Positions 41,038-47,066 of a stretch of DNA of 47,066 nt are shown piece by piece. Numbering within the stretch: position 1 is the first letter of the stretch; each line of letters starts with the position of its first letter. The stretch comes from Rhizobiaceae bacterium. Lineage in GTDB: Bacteria; Pseudomonadota; Alphaproteobacteria; Rhizobiales; Rhizobiaceae. The stretch is taken from NCBI GenBank assembly GCA_020628035.1, contig JAHDFS010000002.1, forward strand, positions 1 through 47,066, read 5' to 3'. The notes beneath the pieces were generated by a model, which ran no database searches, was not told the origin of the DNA, and was given only the letters and a program-made list of their open reading frames with translations. The position numbers and the translations under genes are program-made.

Positions 41038-43011
41038 ATGTTACGGGTGTTGAGGGGCGCGGGTTTGTCAATTATTTCCAAAGTAAAAATATGTCTCATC
41101 GGATTTATTATGATCTTTGCCAGCGCTGTAAACAGCTCAGCGCTTGAAGAAATTTTAAAATATGATGTGAGAATTCATATTTTCAAAAACGGTAATATGT
41201 TGGTGACCGAATCTATCATGGTCAATGCTGAAGGGCGCGAAATTCGGCGTGGGATCTATCGTGATTTTCCGCGCTATTTTGAAGGTGATGGCGGGACATC
41301 TCTCAAAGAGAATTTTGACATCGTTTCCGTTATGCGAAATGGACAAGAAGAACCTTACCACACGCAAATAGTTAATGGATGGAAACGTATTCTAATCGGT
41401 CAGGAAGATGTCTTTATTCCGCGCGGTCAACATCTTTATGAGATCAGATATGAAACTGACAGGCAAATTGGCTTTCTCGATGATGGGGAAGAGCTTTATT
41501 GGAATGCAATTGGCACAGATTGGAACTTCCCCATTCGCGAGTCGCAAGTCGTCGTCAAATTGGAAGATGGTGGTGTGTTCAATGGGTTTGAATTTTTCAC
41601 TGGCGCTCACGGTTCGACTGATAAAAACGCACGTGCTGTTGTCGCCGCAAAGGGTCACATTGTAAGTTTTGAGCTTACACAGCCACTTGCTCCACGTGAA
41701 GGCTTTACGATCGTTGCGAAAATGCCGCGCGGGACAATTGATGAACCAACCGACGCACAAATACGCAGTTGGTTTTTGCGAGATTTTGGACATATTGTTG
41801 TGGCGGCTGTCACCTTTGCCATTGTTAGTCTTTACTACATTATTGCCTGGATCATGATCGGCCGTGATCCGAAAGGTTCGCGCGTCGAGCAACGCAAAAC
41901 ATTATCATTGGGTATCTCACCTGCGCTCACCCATTACATCAATAATAAGGGCCGCATTGATGGCGGTTGGACCGCAATTTCAGCTGCGATTTTGAGCCTT
42001 GCGATTAAAAAACAAATCCGCATCGAAAAAGATGGCGATGATCCTGTTTTGGTCAAAGACGAGGCAGACGGGATCCATCGGCTGCCTGTGGGCGAAGCTG
42101 CGATTATGAAAATGATCATGAAAAAACCGCGCTTTGCATTAAACAAATCCAATAGTTCGAGCGTTGCGACACTTAAGTCAAATTTCCAATCTGCGATTGA
42201 AGATGAGCATCGCGGTGTATTTTATGAACATAATTCAAAATGGATATGGATTGGCATCGCGCTCAGCATAATTGGGGTCTTGTCCACTTTGATCTTTAAC
42301 GCAGATGGGTTCTTTTCATTGCTCATTTCAGCAATCGTATCAGCTATTTTTTCAGCGTTTCTGGTTCCGATCTATTTTCTGATCAACCGGCTATGGCGGG
42401 CGCAATCCACATTTTGGAAGGTCCTGGGATTATCATTGGTTGGAATATTTGGGTTTTTACTGGTCTCCTTCTTTGCAGCCTTCATCCTGGCATTGTTTGA
42501 AGAAACCCAGTCCTGGATCGAATTCGCCTTTGTCGGTGCGGTCGTTGGGTTGATTGCACTTAACATCATTTTCTACAAATTGATGGGCCGCCCCACAGCT
42601 CTTGGTGCTGAGATGATGAACCAGATCAAAGGCCTGCGCATGCATTTGGAAAATTATCATGAGCAGCGCATGAATTTGAATGATGTGCCGGATATGTCGA
42701 TCAAGTATTTTGAAAAACTATTGCCATTTGCTGTTGCGCTCGAGGTCGAAAAGCCATGGTCAGATGCATTTGAACAATGGTTTAAAAGTGCGGCCAGTGT
42801 TGCCTCAGGTATAAATGAATATGACCCACATTGGGATCGTCATCGCTGGTATCGCACGCGACACCGCTCGGGGCGTTCCCATTCTGATTTTGGCTCTCAA
42901 ATGGCATCATCTTTGTCATCAGCCATGCCCAAACCTAAATCGTCGTCATCTTCATCCGGTGGAGGGTTTTCCGGCGGTGGCGGTGGCGGCGGTGGTGGAG
43001 GCGGCTGGTAA
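41038..43011 (+). CDS. DUF2207 membrane protein with glycine-rich C-terminus
   Basis: 657 residues. An N-terminal signal sequence (hydrophobic core about residues 15-35) is followed by the extracytoplasmic DUF2207 domain (EEILKYDVRIHIFKNGNMLVTESI, GIYRDFPRYF), a membrane helix near residue 250, a cytoplasmic segment, two or three more helices (about 400-500) and a soluble C-terminal part. It ends in a serine-rich stretch and a run of Gly before the final Trp, the common tail of DUF2207 proteins. Function unknown. The next small gene starts three bases after its stop. Confidence 0.9.
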   Translation: MLRVLRGAGLSIISKVKICLIGFIMIFASAVNSSALEEILKYDVRIHIFKNGNMLVTESIMVNAEGREIRRGIYRDFPRYFEGDGGTSLKENFDIVSVMRNGQEEPYHTQIVNGWKRILIGQEDVFIPRGQHLYEIRYETDRQIGFLDDGEELYWNAIGTDWNFPIRESQVVVKLEDGGVFNGFEFFTGAHGSTDKNARAVVAAKGHIVSFELTQPLAPREGFTIVAKMPRGTIDEPTDAQIRSWFLRDFGHIVVAAVTFAIVSLYYIIAWIMIGRDPKGSRVEQRKTLSLGISPALTHYINNKGRIDGGWTAISAAILSLAIKKQIRIEKDGDDPVLVKDEADGIHRLPVGEAAIMKMIMKKPRFALNKSNSSSVATLKSNFQSAIEDEHRGVFYEHNSKWIWIGIALSIIGVLSTLIFNADGFFSLLISAIVSAIFSAFLVPIYFLINRLWRAQSTFWKVLGLSLVGIFGFLLVSFFAAFILALFEETQSWIEFAFVGAVVGLIALNIIFYKLMGRPTALGAEMMNQIKGLRMHLENYHEQRMNLNDVPDMSIKYFEKLLPFAVALEVEKPWSDAFEQWFKSAASVASGINEYDPHWDRHRWYRTRHRSGRSHSDFGSQMASSLSSAMPKPKSSSSSSGGGFSGGGGGGGGGGGW

Positions 43012-43014
43012 ACC

Positions 43015-43212
43015 ATGCGCCTTATCCCGGTTTATCTCTTATTCCTTGCGCTTTTGGCCATTACCTTTGCCTGGTGGGGGTTGGAAACCGAAGCAGGGCG
43101 CCAAAATTTTGATGAGATGGATGGCCTTTATCCATTTTTCACAGGTATTGGCGGTCTTGTTTTAATGGTCTTTTCGCTGCTTTTGCTAATCTTGCAACGG
43201 CGCAAAAAATAA
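43015..43212 (+). CDS. Small two-helix membrane protein
   Basis: 65 residues with two membrane helices (about 4-22 and 41-60), joined by a short acidic loop (TEAGRQNFDEMDG), and a basic end (QRRKK). It starts three bases after the DUF2207 stop, so it is almost surely cotranscribed and may be a partner of that protein. I recognise no family. Confidence 0.7.
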   Translation: MRLIPVYLLFLALLAITFAWWGLETEAGRQNFDEMDGLYPFFTGIGGLVLMVFSLLLLILQRRKK

Positions 43213-43231
43213 CCCCCGCGGGATGCGGGGG
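43213..43231 (-). terminator. Terminator between the convergent small membrane gene and sugar dehydrogenase gene
   Basis: CCCCCGC (43213-43219), a 5-nt loop and GCGGGGG (43225-43231) form a perfect, GC-rich stem. On the minus strand it is followed by TTATTTTTTG, a good U tract, so it serves the dehydrogenase gene best; it may also stop plus-strand transcripts, whose stop is one base away. Confidence 0.8.
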
Positions 43232-43255
43232 ATAAAGCGTGAGATAGATAAAGAT

Positions 43256-44335
43256 TTATTGTGAGAGCCGATAAAGTCCGCCATCTTTTTGATCGCTCAA
43301 CAAATAGATAGACCCATCAGGCCCAATGGTGACATCGCGCATGCGGCCGATGGTGTTTTCCAATAATGGTGTTTCGCTGACCGGACGGTCTCCCTCAAGG
43401 TCAACCGCATATAGTGAGCGGAATTTGAGCGACCCAACCAGCAATTTGCCTTTAAACTCTGGGAACATCTCGCCTTGATAAAACGCCATGCCTGATGGTG
43501 CGATAGAAGGTATCCATGTCCAGATCGGATCTTCAAACTCCGGTGACGATGTGCCGATCCCGATTTTACCACCTGCATATTCTTCGCCGTGCGAGACAAT
43601 CGGCCAACCATAGTTTTCTCCCGCCTTCACAACGTTGATCTCGTCACCGCCGCGCGGACCATGCTCATGCAGCCATAATTCACCATTATTTGGATTAAGC
43701 GCCATGCCTTGCGGATTACGATGGCCTTTAGAGTAAAGCTCTGGCTCCCAGCCATCCAAGTTTGGATTATCAGCTGGAACGCTGCCATCCAAATTTAAAC
43801 GCACCACGGCACCTGAATGAATTTTAGGGTCCTGGGCGTCAAACCGGCTCCCGCGATCCCCCATTGTGACAAAAAGCTTATCGCCTGAGATTTCAAGCCG
43901 GCAACCGAAGTGAATGCTGGCATTGGATTTATTATTGGCTACAAAAATGGTTTTGGTTTGAGTGAGATCATTACCATTAAGCTTGGCCATGTCGACCGCA
44001 GTTGATGCGGTATTCCCCTCGGGTCGTGAATAGCAATAATAGATGACGGATGGGTCTTCTTTGGATACCATCACATCTAACATTCCACCCTGGCGAAACG
44101 AAAATACATCTGGCACCCCGGATAATTCATCACGCGTGCCGGTTTCGAGATCGATTTTAAACATCTTGCCACGCCGCTCGGTCACGATCATGGAGGTGTC
44201 GGATAAAAAATCCATCCCCCAAGGGTGAAAAAGCGTTTTGCCAATTCGTTCGATGACCGGTTCAGCAAGACTGGACGACGTAAAGGTCGCTGTTGAAATG
44301 AGACTTAGGGTGAGGGCGGTGATGAATTTGCGCAA
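43256..44335 (-). CDS. Secreted PQQ-dependent aldose sugar dehydrogenase-like protein (GSDH family)
   Basis: 359 residues with a signal peptide (cleavage near SSSLAEP, residue 24). The mature part is the six-bladed propeller of the soluble glucose/sorbosone dehydrogenase family: HPWGMDFLSDTSMIVTERRGKM, GCRLEISGDKLFVTMGDRGSRFDAQDP, YSKGHRNPQGMALNP, LWLHEHGPRGGDEINVVKAGENYGWP and RMRDVTIGPDGSIYLLSD. It probably oxidises aldose sugars in the periplasm with PQQ; substrate and cofactor are taken from the family. Transcribed alone. Confidence 0.92.
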   Translation of the reverse strand: MRKFITALTLSLISTATFTSSSLAEPVIERIGKTLFHPWGMDFLSDTSMIVTERRGKMFKIDLETGTRDELSGVPDVFSFRQGGMLDVMVSKEDPSVIYYCYSRPEGNTASTAVDMAKLNGNDLTQTKTIFVANNKSNASIHFGCRLEISGDKLFVTMGDRGSRFDAQDPKIHSGAVVRLNLDGSVPADNPNLDGWEPELYSKGHRNPQGMALNPNNGELWLHEHGPRGGDEINVVKAGENYGWPIVSHGEEYAGGKIGIGTSSPEFEDPIWTWIPSIAPSGMAFYQGEMFPEFKGKLLVGSLKFRSLYAVDLEGDRPVSETPLLENTIGRMRDVTIGPDGSIYLLSDQKDGGLYRLSQ

Positions 44336-44656
44336 TTTTGATCTCCGTCTGGAAAGTTCGCTTAAGCTTTGATCAATGTCACAATATACAATTTCACGCC
44401 CATAAATGTGTAAGCTAGCGACAGTTGATCCTATTACTTAAGATGGGATTAAATTGCGGCGCTGCCAAGGGGGAGGGTGATATTAGAGAGGATTTTATCG
44501 TTCTTCTGAACTTCCCAAATTGAACGGTGGGAAAGCAAGATTAAAAATAGGGGTAAATTCAGCTTGATTTTTTTGGCCAAATAAATTAGAACAAAAGTAG
44601 AACATTATTAACTAGTTGTGCGTATTGTAGCGAAAGAACAAAAAGGAAACATTAAT
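44336..44656. other. Intergenic region, about 320 bases, no gene seen
   Basis: It lies between the divergent dehydrogenase and small membrane peptide genes and should hold both promoters. A 6-bp inverted repeat (TTCCCA at 44512-44517, TGGGAA at 44528-44533) and a purine-rich stretch (AAGGGGGAGGG near 44468) stand out. No coding frame or known RNA was recognised. Confidence 0.4.
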
Positions 44657-44827
44657 ATGATGACTTCTACTTTACAAAACAACTTCTGGCAAGATGTGTT
44701 GCAAACATTCGGTAAACTTCCTCTTTCGATTAAGCTTGCTTGGATGATGGCGCCGCCAATGGCGCTGCTTGTGGTCATTGCGCTTGTTCTTATGATGTCA
44801 ACACGTTTCACGGTAGCAAGCCTCTAG
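44657..44827 (+). CDS. Small membrane peptide
   Basis: 56 residues from ATG 44657, with AAAGGA nine to ten bases upstream; an earlier GTG at 44618 has no such site. A polar N-terminus (FWQDVLQTFGKLPLS) is followed by one long hydrophobic segment (about 26-48). It has no relatives I recognise. The good ribosome site and clean helix argue that it is real. It converges with the TetR gene, 65 bases away. Confidence 0.55.
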   Translation: MMTSTLQNNFWQDVLQTFGKLPLSIKLAWMMAPPMALLVVIALVLMMSTRFTVASL

Positions 44828-44892
44828 CGTCAGGAAAGTAATTTCTCTTCCCTTTGCCCAAACCTTTGTCCCGAGGTCTTTAACTGGGAAGT

Positions 44893-45510
44893 CTATATCG
44901 CGTTTGCCGTCCGCCACAAAATACGTTCAAACGCGTCTTGGAGCTCTTGCCCCTGAGGTCCGCCATTACGTTTTCTGCGTGCAAAAAGGCTTGCTAACCC
45001 GTGTGTTGTTGCCCACAGCATGGGCGCGGCATCGGGATTGTCCTTTAATGCCCGATTATCAAGTGCGAGCACGGCTTGCACATGATCCTCCAATATTTGA
45101 TAGCTATTACTCGAAAGCTTATTGAGAAATGCTTTGGATGGATCTGTGCGTTCAGATGAAAATTGCAGATCGAACATGTCCGAATGTTCGCTGGCATATT
45201 TGATATATCCGATGCCAATAGCAACCAATTTGGCTTTGGCTTTATCGGGATGATCTTCCGCCACAGCATCAGAGTTGGATTGCATGGCATCTGCAAAGCG
45301 TTTGAACGAAACGCTGGCGAGCGCGCTGAGTAAACCTGTTACATCACCAAAATGCGGCGCTGGTGCTGCGTGGCTCACGCCAGCACGCTTCGCAACACCT
45401 CGAAGAGAAAATTTCTCTACCCCTTTTTCGATGAGTTCCACTTCTGCTGCTTCCAAAAGAGCTTCGCGCAGATTGCCGTGATGATAAGATTTTGATGTCT
45501 TCGTAGTCAT
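44893..45510 (-). CDS. TetR family repressor with WHG-type C-terminal domain
   Basis: 205 residues from ATG 45510, with AGGG about eight bases upstream. The N-terminal helix-turn-helix (SYHHGNLREALLEAAEVELIEKG, FSLRGVAKRAGVSHAAPAPHFGD) is typical of TetR regulators, and the HGLASLFARRK region with LQDAFERILW fits the WHG-type ligand domain. It is divergent from two membrane protein genes, and three matching 13-bp palindromes lie between them, so it very likely represses itself and those genes until a ligand binds. Confidence 0.9.
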   Translation of the reverse strand: MTTKTSKSYHHGNLREALLEAAEVELIEKGVEKFSLRGVAKRAGVSHAAPAPHFGDVTGLLSALASVSFKRFADAMQSNSDAVAEDHPDKAKAKLVAIGIGYIKYASEHSDMFDLQFSSERTDPSKAFLNKLSSNSYQILEDHVQAVLALDNRALKDNPDAAPMLWATTHGLASLFARRKRNGGPQGQELQDAFERILWRTANAI

Positions 45511-45552
45511 ACATCATCCCTAACTGATTTCATGTCGTTTGAAAACAAAAAA

Positions 45553-45619
45553 TTGACAGTGTCAAGATTTAACTTGACACTGTAAAGATATCTCGATTAT
45601 TAGATATAGACACTGTCAA
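45553..45619. promoter_or_regulatory. Three TetR operators, TTGACA-N-TGTCAA
   Basis: TTGACAGTGTCAA at 45553-45565 is a perfect 13-bp palindrome. Near copies are TTGACACTGTAAA (45574-45586) and TAGACACTGTCAA (45607-45619). Their spacings of 21 and 33 bp are two and three helical turns, so all three face the same side of the DNA. The operators embed TTGACA -35 hexamers. The middle one, with TATTAG 18 bp on (45598-45603), could be the promoter of the plus-strand genes, with the third operator over its start point. Confidence 0.8.
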
Positions 45620-45657
45620 GATTCATTCAAAGAAACCACAAATTTGGAATTAGAAAC

Positions 45658-46125
45658 ATGTCTATGGATACACTTTTCGCAATTTCATCCCCCATCGCAA
45701 TGTTGGGATGGGTTGCGCTCATCATCTCACCCCTCATCCCGAATTGGTCGGACCGCATCGCCACTTATATCTCGCCCGGCCTATTATCACTTGCCTATAT
45801 GTCTTTGATCCTGGCCTTTTGGTCAGGAGCAGAAGGCGGCTTTGATACACTCGCAAATGTGCAAATGCTTTTCACCCAGAGTGAAATTGCTATGGCCGGA
45901 TGGCTGCATTATCTCGCCTTTGATCTGTTTGTCGGTGCTTGGATCGTCCGTGAAGCACGCAAAGCGCAGATTTCGCATTGGTTCATAATCCCGATCCTGC
46001 CGTTAACATTACTGTTCGGACCAATTGGCTATGTGCTTTTCGTTGCTTTGAAAGCCAGCTTGGCGCTTGGGCGCAAAAGCAATCAATCTACCGATCAGCC
46101 CTCCAACCGAACTGTTTCAGTTTGA
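45658..46125 (+). CDS. ABA4-like family membrane protein (DUF4281)
   Basis: 155 residues (ATG 45658, or ATG 45664) with four membrane helices. The family blocks are WHLHYLAFDLFVGAWI-like WLHYLAFDLFVGAWIVREA and LFGPIGYVLFVAL, as in ABA4-like proteins; the plant ABA4 takes part in neoxanthin formation, but the bacterial role is unknown. A polar tail ends the protein. It is the first gene under the TetR operators. Confidence 0.88.
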   Translation: MSMDTLFAISSPIAMLGWVALIISPLIPNWSDRIATYISPGLLSLAYMSLILAFWSGAEGGFDTLANVQMLFTQSEIAMAGWLHYLAFDLFVGAWIVREARKAQISHWFIIPILPLTLLFGPIGYVLFVALKASLALGRKSNQSTDQPSNRTVSV

Positions 46126-46145
46126 AAAATGTAAGGAGTTTGAAA

Positions 46146-47024
46146 ATGAATAATGCTCTTATTGTTATGAATAACGACTTCGCCACCCCAAAAACTGACA
46201 GTATGATTGCGCGATCAAAGCGTTTTTTGATCAATGCCTATGCTGATGCCCCAGCACTTGGTGCATTAACGCTTTTCATGCTGTTCCTGATGATGCCCAA
46301 ATTAGGTGCAATGTTGGTCGATACCCGTCTTCATAATGGCGTTAATATTTGGATCAAACCTGTTAAATTCGATGTTGCTTTGATCATCTACACAGCAACT
46401 TTGGTCTATTTTGCCCGTTGGATCCCAAATTCAACACGGGCCAAAACCTGGTTCAAACTTTTCACAGCCGCAGTGATCGCTTGCATTGTATTCGAACAAG
46501 TTTGGATTGGCGGTGCCGCAGCTTTTGGCACGGCCTCTCACTTTAATGTGGGAACGCCTTTAATGGGGTTGGCCTATTCTATCGCGGGTTTTGGGGCGGT
46601 GACATTAACAAGTGCTGCTTTGGTGTTTGGCATTTTGATCGCCCGCAACAAAGAGACCGGTTTATCTGAACCCATGCATTTAGCGATTTGGCTAAGTTCG
46701 GTCCTGATGTTTGTCTTCACCGTCATCACCGCAAGCTATATGGCGGCGCAAACCAGTCATTTTGTTGGTGGCAATATGTTAGATGTTGAAAGCTATCCCG
46801 TCATAGGTTGGGCAACAGATGGTGGCGACCTGCGCGTTGCACATTTCTTTGCAAGCCATTATTTCCATGCCCTGCCGCTCTTTGTGATCGCCGCATCTTT
46901 CATTTTCAAACCTGTTAAGCGCTCAATGGTGCTAGGATTTGCAGCTTTATATGGCGTGTTCACATTTTATACGCTCTGGGAAGCAACCAAGGGCTTGCCA
47001 TTTTTGCACGGCATTATAGGCTAA
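46146..47024 (+). CDS. Polytopic integral membrane protein of unknown function
   Basis: 292 residues from ATG 46146, with AAGGAG about ten bases upstream; a longer frame overlapping the previous gene is not needed. About seven or eight membrane helices are visible (about 38-58, 76-92, 107-127, 138-165, 182-202, 235-258, 264-282). Conserved-looking polar residues in and near helices include WIKPVKFD, FEQVWIGG, ASYMAAQTSHFVGG and ASHYFHALP, the His-rich parts suggesting a cofactor or metal. I do not recognise the family. It is 20 bases after the ABA4-like gene and clearly in the same TetR-controlled unit. Confidence 0.75.
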   Translation: MNNALIVMNNDFATPKTDSMIARSKRFLINAYADAPALGALTLFMLFLMMPKLGAMLVDTRLHNGVNIWIKPVKFDVALIIYTATLVYFARWIPNSTRAKTWFKLFTAAVIACIVFEQVWIGGAAAFGTASHFNVGTPLMGLAYSIAGFGAVTLTSAALVFGILIARNKETGLSEPMHLAIWLSSVLMFVFTVITASYMAAQTSHFVGGNMLDVESYPVIGWATDGGDLRVAHFFASHYFHALPLFVIAASFIFKPVKRSMVLGFAALYGVFTFYTLWEATKGLPFLHGIIG

Positions 47025-47066
47025 CCTTAAATCTATCAAACGTGATTTACCGTATAGGGAGATATC

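Noticed and set aside
42956-43008. Glycine-codon tract (GGN repeats) as a phase-variable repeat
   Set aside because: A Gly-rich end is a common feature of DUF2207 proteins, and the codons are mixed GGT/GGC/GGA rather than a uniform repeat.

Overview
The window looks like chromosomal DNA of an alphaproteobacterium, most likely a member of the Hyphomicrobiales (Rhizobiales) with a moderate, fairly AT-rich base composition. The evidence is a MucR/Ros regulator, a FeuP/FeuQ-type two-component system with a FeuN-like small periplasmic protein, DUF5330, DUF1491 and DUF2336 proteins, a PBP1-DUF1214 operon and, above all, a complete RcGTA-type gene transfer agent (GTA) structural cluster. The genus cannot be fixed from the sequence alone. 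No rRNA, tRNA, CRISPR array, insertion sequence or integrase was seen.

Layout. 1-2432 (minus): two tandem paralogous Tad-like/von Willebrand A proteins, the distal one cut by the window edge. 2652-5252 (minus): oligopeptidase B and MsrB, each followed by its own hairpin terminator. 5425-11491 (plus): a complete seven-gene Mrp Na+(K+)/H+ antiporter operon, mrpABCDEFG, with overlapping or near-touching genes. 11733-13612: mucR, a DnaA-domain-IV-like DNA-binding protein, sufE and a DUF5330 gene. 13972-18688: a sensor histidine kinase coupled to a peptidoglycan-binding membrane protein, then DUF1491 and a convergent DUF2336 gene with a 29-residue internal repeat. 18949-22480: a small basic protein and the PBP1-DUF1214-small membrane protein operon. 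22738-23202: a YcgN-type cysteine-cluster protein.

23362-37291 (plus): the GTA head-tail cluster in canonical order: small terminase, large terminase, portal, protease, capsid, connector gp6, closure protein gp7, gp8, major tail protein gp9, tail assembly chaperones gp10 and gp10.1, tape measure gp11, gp12, gp13, NlpC/P60 gp14 and megatron gp15. There is no integrase, repressor, replication or lysis gene, so this is a GTA rather than a prophage. The most striking point is the gp10/gp10.1 junction. gp10.1 has no usual start codon upstream of its conserved part, lies in the -1 frame of gp10, and gp10 ends on a perfect A AAA AAG slippery heptamer directly before its stop. This predicts a programmed -1 frameshift giving a gp10-gp10.1 fusion, like the lambda G/GT chaperones. 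A strong intrinsic terminator also sits inside the cluster, just after the capsid gene.

37302-47066: a likely terminator for the GTA operon, the feuN-like/feuP/feuQ system preceded by GTTCA direct repeats, an RT0821-type lipoprotein, an HD-domain phosphohydrolase, a DUF2207 membrane protein with a small membrane partner, a secreted PQQ-type sugar dehydrogenase, a small membrane peptide, and a TetR regulator divergent from two integral membrane proteins. Three 13-bp TTGACA-N-TGTCAA operators lie between the TetR gene and its divergent neighbours.
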